Source of the DNA: Streptomyces olivochromogenes
GTDB taxonomy: Bacteria > Actinomycetota > Actinomycetes > Streptomycetales > Streptomycetaceae
Direction of reading: 5' to 3'
Length of the DNA stretch: 64,000 bases
NCBI RefSeq assembly: GCF_001514115.1
Contig: NZ_KQ948456.1
Span: forward strand, 124,001 to 188,000
Under the pieces are notes generated by a model that made no database searches, had not been told where the DNA came from, and was given only the letters and a program-made list of their open reading frames with translations. A program made the translations under genes and the position numbers. This document shows positions 52,622 through 60,937 of the stretch, piece after piece (position 1 is the first letter of the stretch; each line of letters begins with the position of its first letter).

Positions 52622-53626
52622 TCAGCGGTCGGTGCCGAGATGCGACATCTGCGCCGCCGGGTAGCGGTCGCCCGCGGCGGCGTCCGCCGGCACGGCCTGC
52701 TCGATCGCGGCGAGGTCGGCGTCGTCGAGCGTGACGTCCAGCGCGCCGAGCGCCTCCGTCAGCCGCTCCCGGGTCCGCGCACCGACCAGCGGCACGATGT
52801 CCTCGCCCCTCGACAACACCCACGCGATCGCGATCTGCGCCACGCTGACGCCCTTCTGCTCGGCGATCTTCCGCAGTGCCTCGACGAGGGAGAGGTTGTG
52901 CTGGAGGTTCTCGCCCTGGAAGCGGGGGCTCATGGAACGGAAGTCGGTCGGGGCCAGCTGCCGGTCGGCCGTGAAGTGGCCGGAGATCAGCCCGCGGGAC
53001 AGCACGCCGTACGCGGTGATCCCGATGCCCAGCTCACGGGTGGTCGGCAGGACCTCGTCCTCGATGCCGCGTGAGATCAGCGAGTACTCGATCTGAAGGT
53101 CTGAGATGGGAGCGGTGGCGGCGGCCCGGCGGATGGTGTCGGCGCCGACCTCGCTCAGGCCGATGTGCCTGACGTGCCCCTTCTCCACGAGTTCGGCGAT
53201 CGCGCCGACCGTCTCCTCGATCGGGACGTTCGGGTCGAGCCGCGCGATCCGGTACACGTCGATGTGATCGACGCCCAGGCGCTGCAGCGAGTACGCGGCG
53301 AAGTTCCGCACCGCGGCGGGTCGGCCGTCGTATCCGGACCAGCCGCCGTCCGGGTCGCGCAGGGCGCCGAACTTGACGCTGGTCAGCGCCTGCTCGCGCA
53401 GGGCCGCCGGAGCCGCGCGCAGGGCCTCGCCGATCAGCATCTCGTTGTGGCCCATGGCGTAGAAGTCGCCGGTGTCGAGGAGCGTCACGCCCGCCTCGAG
53501 GGCGGCGTGGATGGTCGCGATGGACTCGGCGCGGTCCGCCTCGCCGTACAGCGCGGACATGCCCATGCAGCCGAGGCCGAGGGCGGAGACCTGGGGGCCG
53601 GTGGTTCCGAGGGGGCGGGTTTGCAT
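52622..53626 (-). CDS. Aldo/keto reductase
   Basis: This 334-residue NADPH-dependent AKR reads LGTTGPQVSALGLGCMGMS at the start, TLLDTGDFYAMGHNE with the catalytic Tyr, SVKFG with the Lys, and RHIGLSEVGADTIRRA. The His of the tetrad is replaced in the GVDHIDVYRIARLDP region, which reads differently from the usual LYxxHxxD. It reduces carbonyls in an unknown pathway. GGAG lies five bases before the ATG. It leads a two-gene transcript with the TetR regulator, and its promoter carries the 7-bp repeat array. Confidence 0.9.
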   Translation of the reverse strand: MQTRPLGTTGPQVSALGLGCMGMSALYGEADRAESIATIHAALEAGVTLLDTGDFYAMGHNEMLIGEALRAAPAALREQALTSVKFGALRDPDGGWSGYDGRPAAVRNFAAYSLQRLGVDHIDVYRIARLDPNVPIEETVGAIAELVEKGHVRHIGLSEVGADTIRRAAATAPISDLQIEYSLISRGIEDEVLPTTRELGIGITAYGVLSRGLISGHFTADRQLAPTDFRSMSPRFQGENLQHNLSLVEALRKIAEQKGVSVAQIAIAWVLSRGEDIVPLVGARTRERLTEALGALDVTLDDADLAAIEQAVPADAAAGDRYPAAQMSHLGTDR

Positions 53627-53674
53627 GAGGACTCCATGGTGTCCCTTGAAGGATTGGTGCCCTTTCACGATGGC

Positions 53675-53712
53675 ATGACAGATGACAGATTTCAATATCT
53701 GTCATCTGTCAT
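53675..53712. promoter_or_regulatory. 16-bp perfect inverted repeat, TetR-type operator
   Basis: ATGACAGATGACAGAT and its complement flank TTCAAT. The arms are perfect and each contains two GACAGAT heptads. It lies 49 bases before the aldo-keto reductase start, at promoter position, and is probably bound by the co-transcribed TetR protein. Confidence 0.6.
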
Positions 53713-53787
53713 CTGTCACCTGATATCTGTCACCGGTTATCCGTCACCGGTTATCCGTCATCCGTCATCCGCCACCAGTCACCCCTC
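53697..53787. repeat. 13-unit array of 7-bp repeats (ATCTGTC-like)
   Basis: From 53697 the sequence reads as consecutive heptads: ATCTGTC three times, ACCTGAT, ATCTGTC, ACCGGTT, ATCCGTC, ACCGGTT, ATCCGTC twice, ATCCGCC, ACCAGTC and ACCCCTC. The first are exact and the rest decay gradually toward the chitinase promoter. With the two reversed heptads at 53677-53690 the array covers 111 bp. Strict seven-base phase is unusual for an operator and suggests slippage or a multimeric binding platform. Confidence 0.85.
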
Positions 53788-53796
53788 ACCCCACTT

Positions 53797-53839
53797 TGGT
53801 CCAGACCTATTGACGACAGGTCTGGACCGCAGGCACTGT
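53797..53839 (+). promoter_or_regulatory. Chitinase promoter with paired DasR-like (dre) elements
   Basis: TGGTCCAGACCT (53797-53808) and AGGTCTGGACCG (53818-53829) form an almost perfect inverted pair. Each resembles the dre consensus TGGTCTAGACCA and the direct repeats of Streptomyces chitinase promoters. TTGACG (53810-53815) and CACTGT (53834-53839) make a plausible -35/-10 with 18-base spacing. DasR repression relieved by glucosamine 6-phosphate is inferred. Confidence 0.7.
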
Positions 53840-53883
53840 CATGCCTACGACACCTCACCGCACCCCCCACCGGGAGGCCTCGC

Positions 53884-54936
53884 ATGATCCGTCGGAAGCT
53901 GCGCCTGTTCGCCCTCGCACTCACCGCAGCCGTCCTCGCCCCACTGTCGGTCGCCACCGCCCCCACCGCATCCGCCGCCGACACCTGCGCGGTGAAGTCC
54001 CGCCCGTCCGGGAAGGTTCTCCAGGGCTACTGGGAGAACTGGGACGGCTCTTCCAACGGAGTGCACCCGCCGTTCGGATGGACGCCGATCACCGACTCCC
54101 GTATCGCCGCGCACGGCTACAACGTGATCAACGCGGCGTTCCCGGTCATCCGCTCCGACGGCACGGCGCTGTGGGAGGACGGGATGGACGCCGGTGTGAA
54201 GGTCGCGACGCCGGCGGAGATGTGCGCGGCCAAGGCGTCCGGGCAGACGATCCTGCTGTCGATCGGCGGGGCGGCGGCGGGCATCGACCTCAGTTCCTCC
54301 GCCGTCGCCGACAGGTTCGTCGCGACGATCGTGCCCATCCTGAAGAAGTACAACTTCGACGGTATCGACATCGACATCGAGACGGGCCTGGTCGGCAGTG
54401 GCAGCATCGGCCAACTCTCCACGTCCCAGGCCAACCTGACCCGGATCATCGACGGCGTGCTGTCGCAGATGCCGGCCAACTTCGGACTGACCATGGCGCC
54501 GGAGACCGCGTACGTCACCGGTGGCAGCATCACGTACGGCTCGATCTGGGGCGCGTATCTGCCGATCGTCAAGAAGTACGCGGACAACGGGCGCCTCTGG
54601 TGGCTGAACATGCAGTACTACAACGGCAGCATGTACGGATGCTCCGGCGACTCCTACTCCGCGGGCACCGTTCAGGGCTTCACCGCGCAGACCGACTGCC
54701 TGAACAAGGGGCTGGTCGTGCAGGGCACCACCATCAAGGTGCCTTATGACAAGCAGGTCCCGGGTCTGCCCGCCCAGTCGGGCGCCGGCGGCGGCTACAT
54801 GTCACCGAGCCTGGTCTCCCAGGCGTGGCGGCACTACGGCACCGGCCTCAAGGGTCTGATGACCTGGTCGATCAACTGGGACGGCTCGAAGAACTGGACC
54901 TTCGGCGACAACGTCAAGGCGCTGCAGGGCCGTTGA
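53884..54936 (+). CDS. Secreted chitinase, GH18
   Basis: This 350-residue secreted chitinase has a signal peptide (LRLFALALTAAVLAPLSVATAPTASA) and a single GH18 barrel: VLQGYWENWDG, TILLSIGGAAAG, the catalytic FDGIDIDIE with Glu166 as acid, LTMAPETAYV, WLNMQYYNGSMYG and LMTWSINWDG. No carbohydrate-binding module is present, unlike many streptomycete chitinases, so it resembles the short exochitinase-like members. GGGAGG precedes the ATG. Its promoter holds dre-like sites. Confidence 0.95.
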   Translation: MIRRKLRLFALALTAAVLAPLSVATAPTASAADTCAVKSRPSGKVLQGYWENWDGSSNGVHPPFGWTPITDSRIAAHGYNVINAAFPVIRSDGTALWEDGMDAGVKVATPAEMCAAKASGQTILLSIGGAAAGIDLSSSAVADRFVATIVPILKKYNFDGIDIDIETGLVGSGSIGQLSTSQANLTRIIDGVLSQMPANFGLTMAPETAYVTGGSITYGSIWGAYLPIVKKYADNGRLWWLNMQYYNGSMYGCSGDSYSAGTVQGFTAQTDCLNKGLVVQGTTIKVPYDKQVPGLPAQSGAGGGYMSPSLVSQAWRHYGTGLKGLMTWSINWDGSKNWTFGDNVKALQGR

Positions 54937-55007
54937 GAGCCAGGGCGGCTCGGGGAGCAGTCCACCGAGCAGCCCACTGAGCAGTCCACTTCCGACGCAC
55001 CGCCGCC

Positions 55008-55067
55008 GATCTCAGCGTGCCACCGCGGTTCTCAGCACGCCCCCGCGGATCTCAGCGCGCCGCCGCA
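55008..55067. repeat. 20-bp tandem repeat, three copies
   Basis: GATCTCAGCGTGCCACCGCG and two near copies (55028-55047 and 55048-55067) follow each other without spacer and run into the 3' end of the TetR gene, supplying its stop codon. A shorter GAGCAGTCCAC-type repeat precedes them (54955-54990). Confidence 0.85.
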
Positions 55068-55612
55068 GTGAAGCCCGGAAGGGTGAGGGTGAGCCAGCGT
55101 TCGCGGACCTCGCGCGGCTGGTCGAGAGGAGCGGTGGCCAGCAGGAGGTAGAAGTCGGCGACGGTGACGTCCGAGTGGAGGTCACCGTCCGCCTGGCCGG
55201 CGGTGATGAGCTCGGTCAGCGCGGCGGCCGCGCGCGTGTCGTTCTCGGGCGCGTACGAGGCGCCGACTCCCTGCGCGGCGGCCTTCACCGCGTGGTCCTG
55301 GGCCGCGGCCTCGATGACGCGGGAGACGAGCGCGGTGAGCTCGGTCATGGCGTGCTCCCCCGCCCGCACGCGATCCGCCGCCTCTTCCACGGCGAGGGTC
55401 ATCCGCTCGACATGCCGGGACAGGACCGCGCCGACGAGATCGGTCTTCGTGGGGTAGTGCCGGTAGAGCGTGCCCACCGCCACTCCCGCAGCCTCGGCGA
55501 TCGCGTCCATGGGTACCTCGGGGCCGTGCCGGGTGATCAGCAGGTGCGCCGCGTCGAGGATCTTCTTGCGGTTGCGGACCGCGTCGGCGCGCAGCGGCCG
55601 GGCCTGGGTCAT
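55052..55612 (-). CDS. TetR family transcriptional regulator
   Basis: This 186-residue TetR repressor has the helix-turn-helix ILDAAHLLITRHGPEVPMDAIAEAAGVAVGTLYRHYPTKTDLVGAVL, the form that often controls short-chain dehydrogenases and exporters. GGAGGG lies five bases before ATG 55612. It is divergent from an SDR gene. The region between them holds two TGAxCCATGxTTCA-type palindromes that are likely operators for both genes. Confidence 0.9.
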   Translation of the reverse strand: MTQARPLRADAVRNRKKILDAAHLLITRHGPEVPMDAIAEAAGVAVGTLYRHYPTKTDLVGAVLSRHVERMTLAVEEAADRVRAGEHAMTELTALVSRVIEAAAQDHAVKAAAQGVGASYAPENDTRAAAALTELITAGQADGDLHSDVTVADFYLLLATAPLDQPREVRERWLTLTLPGFTAAAR

Positions 55613-55667
55613 CGTGCCCTCCAGTCTCATCGAGGAGTCAAGCCTATGCGGTTCGCTTGCAGGAAAG

Positions 55668-55704
55668 TGAACCATGATTCATGATGAAGGTGAGCCATGG
55701 TTCA
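55668..55704. promoter_or_regulatory. Two TetR-type operator palindromes
   Basis: TGAACCATGATTCA (55668-55681) and TGAGCCATGGTTCA (55691-55704) are near-perfect palindromes with one consensus, 23 bases centre to centre, between the divergent TetR and SDR genes. They probably mediate mutual repression. Confidence 0.6.
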
Positions 55705-55756
55705 TCTTCACCTGGCGTTCCCCGCCCCGCGAGGGGCCGAATCAAAGGTTTGCCCC

Positions 55757-56599
55757 ATGTCCAGCAAGGTCGCCCTGGTCACCGGTGCCTCCTCCGGTAT
55801 CGGTGAAGTCACCGCACTCAAGCTCCAGGAGCTCGGATACACCGTGTACGGCGCCGCCCGCCGGGTGGAACGCATGTCCCGGCTCGCCGAGGCGGGCGTC
55901 CACGTCCTGCCCATGGACGTCACCGACACCGCCTCGATGCAGGCGGGTGTCGACGGGATCATCGCCGAATCGGGCCGTATCGACGTCCTGGTGAACAACG
56001 CGGGGTACGGGTCCTACGGGGCCATCGAGGACGTGCCGCTGGACGAGGCGCGGGCCCAGTTCGAGGTCAACATCTTCGGTGCCGCCCGTCTGATCCAGCT
56101 CGTGCTGCCGCACATGCGGGCGCAGCGGAGCGGCACGATCGTCAACATCTCGTCCATGGGCGGCAAGATCCACACCCCGCTGGGCGGTTGGTACCACGGG
56201 ACCAAGTTCGCCCTCGAAGGGCTCAGCGACTGCCTGCGCATGGAGCTCAAGCCGTTCGGCGTCGACGTGGTCATCGTCGAGCCCGGGGCCATCAGGACGG
56301 AGTGGGGCGGCATCGCCGCGGACAACCTGCGCAAGACCTCCGGCGACACCGCGTACGCCGTGCAGGCCGAGGCGATGGCCGAGTCCCTGGGGTCCGAGAG
56401 CACCGCCCGCCGTAGCTCCCCGCCCTCGGTCATCGCCGACACCGTCGCCAAGGCCGTCACGGCTCGCCGCCCCAGAACCCGGTACGCCGTCGGTTTCGGG
56501 GCCAGGCCCCTCATCTTCCTGCGCCGCGCCCTGCCCGACCGCGCCTACGACGCGCTCGTCGCCCGCGCCATGGGCACACCGACCGGCGCCCGCCGCTAG
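55757..56599 (+). CDS. Short-chain dehydrogenase (classical, YxxxK)
   Basis: This 280-residue SDR has TGASSGIGEVTALKL at residues 9-23, GAARRVERM as NADP-type loop, LVNNAGYGSYGAIED, NISSMGGK and WYHGTKFALEGLSDCLRMEL with catalytic Tyr and Lys. This is the oxidoreductase branch (DUF/YusZ-like) with a C-terminal hydrophobic patch. ATG 55757 begins MSSKVALVTG. It is probably repressed by the divergent TetR protein. The substrate is unknown. Confidence 0.9.
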   Translation: MSSKVALVTGASSGIGEVTALKLQELGYTVYGAARRVERMSRLAEAGVHVLPMDVTDTASMQAGVDGIIAESGRIDVLVNNAGYGSYGAIEDVPLDEARAQFEVNIFGAARLIQLVLPHMRAQRSGTIVNISSMGGKIHTPLGGWYHGTKFALEGLSDCLRMELKPFGVDVVIVEPGAIRTEWGGIAADNLRKTSGDTAYAVQAEAMAESLGSESTARRSSPPSVIADTVAKAVTARRPRTRYAVGFGARPLIFLRRALPDRAYDALVARAMGTPTGARR

Positions 56600-56717
56600 G
56601 GCCTCTCCGACCACTGCCCGAGTCAGAGATTCCTCGGCGGTTCTCTCCACTCGCAGCGGGCCGGGCGGGGACAGAAATGACTGGTCCACCGGTCCCTGTG
56701 GTCGGTAGCCTCCGGCC

Positions 56718-57362
56718 ATGATCGAGGACGGGGCAAGGGTTGTGGACGGGCGCGTCGCCGGGGAGCAGGGGGAGGGCGGGGAGGCGGAATCGCCTCGGGA
56801 GGTCTGCTGGCGGGGTAGGGGCGTCGCCTTCGCGCCGCTCGACGTCGACGACGCGGAGCTGATCCATGGGTGGCGTTCCGACCCCGTGGCCGCCAACGAA
56901 ATCGGCATCTGGCCGCGTTCCCTTTCCGCCGTGCGCGAGCGCATCGAGCGCGACCGCGACGAGCACGACCGCGACGACTTCCTCGTCCTGCTCCCCGACG
57001 GCACGCCGATCGGCCACATCGCCCTGACAGACCAGGACATGGTGGACGGCACAGCCGAGATCATGCTGCTTCTGGACCCCGACCACCGGGGCCGGGGCCA
57101 TGGCACGGACGCCGTTGACGCGCTGGTCGACCTCGCCTTCGGTGAACTGCCCATGCACCGTGTCCAGGCGGTCACCCACACCACCAATACAGGGGCCCTC
57201 GGCGTCCTGGCCAGGGCAGGGTTCGTTCAGGAGGGGGTGCGCCGCTCCGCCTGCCTGCACCGGGGCCGCCGATACGACGTCGCGGTGCTGGCCCTGCTCC
57301 GGGACGAGTGGCAGGAGTTCACCCGACCCCGGTCCTGGGACGCGCTGATCACCGGCCAGTGA
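56718..57362 (+). CDS. GNAT family N-acetyltransferase
   Basis: This 214-residue acetyltransferase of the RimJ/RimL-like branch has FAPLDVDDAELIHGWRSDP, FLVLLPDGTPIGHIALTDQDMVDGTAEIMLLLDPDHRGRGHGTDAVDAL (the acetyl-CoA loop R/QxxGxG appears as RGRGHG) and TTNTGALGVLARAGFVQEGVRRSA. The N-terminal 30 residues are Gly/Glu rich and variable, and no ribosome site is evident, so a later start is possible. The target is unknown. Confidence 0.85.
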   Translation: MIEDGARVVDGRVAGEQGEGGEAESPREVCWRGRGVAFAPLDVDDAELIHGWRSDPVAANEIGIWPRSLSAVRERIERDRDEHDRDDFLVLLPDGTPIGHIALTDQDMVDGTAEIMLLLDPDHRGRGHGTDAVDALVDLAFGELPMHRVQAVTHTTNTGALGVLARAGFVQEGVRRSACLHRGRRYDVAVLALLRDEWQEFTRPRSWDALITGQ

Positions 57363-57514
57363 CCTGGGCCAGGGATTCCTTGGACTCAGGTCACTGGGAC
57401 CTGTTCGGCCGCCAGGACCTGTCCGGCTACTTGGAGCTGTCCGGCCGCCAGGGCCTGTCTCTCGGATCAGTCCGGCGCCGGGGCCGGGGCCACGCAAAGT
57501 GTCCGGCGATCCGA

Positions 57515-57555
57515 AAAAGCCCCTGGTTCCCGCGTCGCGGGAACCAGGGGCTTTT
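57515..57555. terminator. 20-bp perfect-stem bidirectional terminator
   Basis: AAAAGCCCCTGGTTCCCGCG pairs perfectly with its complement around a single base; A- and T-runs at the ends suit termination on both strands. It lies between the GNAT gene and glyS, which converge. A 21-base direct repeat of CTGTCCGGCCGCCAGG type precedes it. Confidence 0.95.
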
Positions 57556-57570
57556 CACGGACAAGCCAGG

Positions 57571-58953
57571 TCAGCAGCCGATCAGACGCGCGGCCAGGTA
57601 GCCCTCGATCTGGTCGAGGGAGACGCGCTCCTGCTTCATCGAGTCGCGCTCGCGCACCGTGACGGCGTTGTCGTCGAGGGTGTCGAAGTCGACCGTGACG
57701 CAGAACGGGGTGCCGATCTCGTCCTGGCGACGGTAGCGGCGGCCGATGGCGCCCGCGTCGTCGAAGTCGATGTTCCAGTGCTGGCGCAGGGCGGTGGCGA
57801 GGCCCTTGGCCTTCGGGGACAGCTCCGGGTTGCGGGAGAGCGGGAGGACGGCGACCTTGACCGGCGCGAGGCGCGGGTCGAGGCGCAGCACCGTGCGCTT
57901 CTCCATCTTGCCCTTGGCGTTGGGGGCCTCGTCCTCGACGTAGGCGTCCAGCAGGAACGCCAGCATCGCGCGGCCGACACCGGCGGCGGGCTCGATGACG
58001 TACGGAGTCCAGCGCTCGCCGGCCTCCTGGTCGAAGTAGGAGAGGTCCTGGCCGGAGGCCTTGGAGTGCGCGCCGAGGTCGTAGTCGGTGCGGTTGGCGA
58101 CGCCCTCCAGCTCGCCCCACTCGTTGCCGCCGAAGCTGAAGCGGTACTCGATGTCGGCGGTGCGCTTGGAGTAGTGGGAGAGCTTCTCCTGCGGGTGCTC
58201 GAACCAGCGCATGTTCTCTTCGCGCAGACCGAGGCCGGTGTACCAGTTCCAGCGCTCCTGCATCCAGTACTCCTGCCACTTCTCGTCCTCGCCCGGCTTG
58301 ACGAAGAACTCCATCTCCATCTGCTCGAACTCGCGGGTGCGGAAGATGAAGTTGCCGGGCGTGATCTCGTTGCGGAAGGACTTGCCCATCTGCGCGATGC
58401 CGAAGGGCGGCTTGCGGCGCGAGGTCTGCTGGACCTGGGCGAAGTTGGTGAAGATGCCCTGGGCCGTCTCGGGGCGCAGGTAGGCGACGGAGCCGCTGTC
58501 CTGCGTGGGGCCGAGGTGGGTGGTGAGCAGGCCCGAGAACTGCTTGGGCTCGGTGAACGTGCCCTTGTTGCCGCAGTTGGGGCAGTTGAGGTCGGCGAGG
58601 CCGTTCTCCGGGAGGCGGCCGTGCTTCGCCTCGTAGGCCTCCTCCAGGTGGTCGGCGCGGTAGCGCTTGTGGCAGGAGGTGCACTCGGTGAGCGGGTCGG
58701 TGAACGTGGCGACGTGCCCCGACGCGACCCAGACCTCGGTCGCCAGGATCACCGACGAGTCGATACCGACGACGTCCTCGCGGGAGGTGACCATGTAGCG
58801 CCACCACTGACGCTTGATGTTCTCCTTGAGCTCGACGCCGAGCGGGCCGTAGTCCCAGGCGGCACGCTGTCCGCCGTAGATCTCACTACTGGGGAAAACG
58901 AAGCCACGGCGCTTGCTCAGGCTGACGATGGTGTCGATCTTGTCGGCGGCCAC
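57571..58953 (-). CDS. glyS: Glycyl-tRNA synthetase
   Basis: This alpha2-type class II glycyl-tRNA synthetase (460 residues) charges tRNA-Gly. Motif 1 lies near FVFPSSEIYGG, a zinc-like pair CTSCHKR and CPNCGNKG at about residues 90-125 marks the family insertion, LRPETAQGIFTNF is present, motif 2 is FRNEITPGNFIFRTREFEQMEMEFF, and motif 3 reads VIEPAAGVGRAMLAFLLDAYVEDE. The anticodon-binding domain is at the C-terminus. GTG 58953 follows GAGAG. A strong terminator follows its stop. Confidence 0.96.
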   Translation of the reverse strand: MAADKIDTIVSLSKRRGFVFPSSEIYGGQRAAWDYGPLGVELKENIKRQWWRYMVTSREDVVGIDSSVILATEVWVASGHVATFTDPLTECTSCHKRYRADHLEEAYEAKHGRLPENGLADLNCPNCGNKGTFTEPKQFSGLLTTHLGPTQDSGSVAYLRPETAQGIFTNFAQVQQTSRRKPPFGIAQMGKSFRNEITPGNFIFRTREFEQMEMEFFVKPGEDEKWQEYWMQERWNWYTGLGLREENMRWFEHPQEKLSHYSKRTADIEYRFSFGGNEWGELEGVANRTDYDLGAHSKASGQDLSYFDQEAGERWTPYVIEPAAGVGRAMLAFLLDAYVEDEAPNAKGKMEKRTVLRLDPRLAPVKVAVLPLSRNPELSPKAKGLATALRQHWNIDFDDAGAIGRRYRRQDEIGTPFCVTVDFDTLDDNAVTVRERDSMKQERVSLDQIEGYLAARLIGC

Positions 58954-59107
58954 GGTGCTCTCTTCATTACGAACGGACGGCAGCGAATGATTCAGGTTAC
59001 CGGCGCCGCCCACCCTCGTATCAAATCGGTTCGGGGACACCTCCTCTCATCGTGCCCCTTACCGGCTCATTCGCCGCCTCGTTTACCGAGGGCATACCGA
59101 AGGCTTG

Positions 59108-59145
59108 TTGACAATCGTTTCCAGGTTTGTTGAAAATGACTGTCA
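59108..59145 (+). promoter_or_regulatory. znuA promoter with two Zur-like boxes; leaderless start
   Basis: TTGACA (59108-59113) and GAAAAT (59132-59137), 18 bases apart, form a good promoter whose expected start point falls at about 59145, the A of the chosen ATG. TGAAAATGACTGTCA (59131-59145) matches 13 of 15 bases of the 7-1-7 Zur consensus TGAAAATGATTTTCA, and TGACAATCGTTTCCA (59109-59123) matches 11. Zinc-loaded Zur would block transcription. Confidence 0.65.
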
Positions 59146-60125
59146 TGAACGTACGTCGGCGCCTCGCCGCTTCTCGAATAAGCACTGCCGGGTCCGCGGC
59201 CCTGGCAGCCACCGCCGTCGGCCTCGGCGCCCTCACCGGCTGCTCGGCTTCCACGGCGGCCGACGGCAGGAGCGACGGGAAGCTCGACATCGTGGCGTCG
59301 TTCTATCCCATGCAGTACCTCGCCGAGCAGATCGGCGGGACGCACGTGCACGTCACGAGCCTGACCCAGCCCGGTCAGGAGCCGCACGACCTGGAGATCA
59401 GCGCCCGGCAGACCGCGCAGCTCCAGTCGGCGGACGCCGTCGTCTACCTCAAGAACCTGCAGCCGGCCGTCGACGACGCCGTGGCGCAGTCCGAGGTCAA
59501 GACCAAGATCGACGCCGCGTCACTGACGACCCTGGAGAAGCACGGCAACGAGGTCGGCGGGCACGCGGCCTCGCACGACACCTCCAAGGGCGAGGAGAGC
59601 GGCGCCACCGACCCGCACATCTGGCTCGACCCGGTGAAGTACGGCCAGGTCGCCGAAGGGGTCGCCAAGGCCCTCAAGAAGGCCGACCCGAAGCACGCCG
59701 CGGACTACGACAAGAACATGGCGGCGCTGCGCAAGAAGTTCGCCGATCTCGACACCCGGTACAAGAGCGGGCTGGCGAACACCAGGACCAAGGTCTTCAT
59801 CACCACGCACGCCGCCTTCGGCTACCTGGCCGAGCGCTACGGCCTCACCGAGGAGGCCATCAACGGTCTGGACCCGGAGTCGGAGCCCAGCGCGAACCGC
59901 GTGAAGGACCTTGAGAAGATGGCGAAGGCCGACGGCGTCTCGACGGTCTTCTACGAGACGCTCGTCAGCGACAAGACCGCCAAGACCATCGCCGGCGACG
60001 CGAACCTGAAGACGGACGTCCTCGACCCGATCGAGGGCATCACCGGCAAGTCCAGGGGCAGCGACTACTTCCAGGTCATGGAGTCGAACCTGAAGGCGCT
60101 GCGAACGGCGTTGGGCGCCAAGTGA
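59145..60125 (+). CDS. znuA: Zinc ABC transporter substrate-binding lipoprotein
   Basis: This cluster A-I solute-binding protein (326 residues) is for zinc. A lipoprotein signal ends in LTGC (residues 30-33). The metal-binding pattern includes DLEI after QEPHD, TDPHIWLDP, FITTHAAFGYLAERYG, and DPIEG with the Asp ligand; a His/Asp-rich loop (KHGNEVGGHAASHD) sits between domains. The protein binds Zn outside the membrane for ZnuBC. ATG 59145 is chosen because the promoter implies leaderless transcription there; ATGs at 59127 and 59136 are also in frame. Confidence 0.92.
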   Translation: MNVRRRLAASRISTAGSAALAATAVGLGALTGCSASTAADGRSDGKLDIVASFYPMQYLAEQIGGTHVHVTSLTQPGQEPHDLEISARQTAQLQSADAVVYLKNLQPAVDDAVAQSEVKTKIDAASLTTLEKHGNEVGGHAASHDTSKGEESGATDPHIWLDPVKYGQVAEGVAKALKKADPKHAADYDKNMAALRKKFADLDTRYKSGLANTRTKVFITTHAAFGYLAERYGLTEEAINGLDPESEPSANRVKDLEKMAKADGVSTVFYETLVSDKTAKTIAGDANLKTDVLDPIEGITGKSRGSDYFQVMESNLKALRTALGAK

Positions 60126-60153
60126 CACCCAGTCCGAGTTCCAGGAGGACAGC

Positions 60154-60921
60154 GTGAGCGAGCCCGTCATATCCCTGCGCGGCGTGACCGCCGAGCTGGG
60201 TTCGCGCCCCGTCCTGCGCGGCATCGACCTCACCGTGCACCGCGGCGAGGTCGTCGCGCTGCTCGGCGCCAACGGCTCCGGCAAGTCGACGGCCATCCGC
60301 AGCGTGATCGGCCAGGTCCCGGTCAGCGGCGGCGAGATAGAGATCTTCGGCACCCCGCGGCGCCGCTTCCGCGACTGGAAGCGGGTGGGGTACGTGCCGC
60401 AGCGCACGACCGCCGCGGGCGGCGTGCCCGCCACGGTGACCGAGATCGTCGCCTCCGGCCGGCTCTCCCGCGCCCGCTTCGGCGTGCTGCGCAAGGCCGA
60501 CCACGAGGCCGTACGGCACGCCCTGGAGCTCGTCGGCATGGCGGACCGCGCCAAGGACTCGGTGAACGCCCTGTCGGGCGGCCAGCACCAGCGCGTCCTG
60601 ATCGCCCGCGCCCTCGCCTCCGAACCCGAGCTGCTGATCATGGACGAGCCGATGGCGGGCGTCGACCTCGCGAGCCAGGAGGTGCTGGCCCAGACCCTGC
60701 GCGAGCAGGTCGCGGCGGGCACCACCGTCCTGCTCGTCCTGCATGAGCTGGGTCCCCTGGAGCCACTGATCGACCGCGCGGTCGTCCTGCGCGACGGCTG
60801 CGTCCTGCACGACGGCCCGCCCCCGCGGGCGGTCGGCCAGCACGCGCTGCCCGGCCACGACCACGTACACCCGCACGCGGCTCACGACGCCGAACCGATC
60901 CGGACGGGACTGCTGAGCTGA
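60154..60921 (+). CDS. znuC: Zinc ABC transporter ATP-binding protein
   Basis: This 255-residue ATPase of the zinc uptake system has Walker A LLGANGSGKST, signature LSGGQHQRVLIARAL, Walker B LLIMDEPMAGVD and switch His in LVLHELG. A His-rich C-terminal tail (HALPGHDHVHPHAAHD) could bind zinc and sense it. GTG 60154 follows GGAGGAC. It lies between the znuA and znuB genes in one operon. Confidence 0.93.
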   Translation: MSEPVISLRGVTAELGSRPVLRGIDLTVHRGEVVALLGANGSGKSTAIRSVIGQVPVSGGEIEIFGTPRRRFRDWKRVGYVPQRTTAAGGVPATVTEIVASGRLSRARFGVLRKADHEAVRHALELVGMADRAKDSVNALSGGQHQRVLIARALASEPELLIMDEPMAGVDLASQEVLAQTLREQVAAGTTVLLVLHELGPLEPLIDRAVVLRDGCVLHDGPPPRAVGQHALPGHDHVHPHAAHDAEPIRTGLLS

Positions 60922-60937
60922 TGGGACCGCAGAGCTG

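Noticed and set aside
53677..53787. CRISPR or phage attachment site
   Set aside because: Heptads abut without spacers and no integrase or tRNA gene is near.
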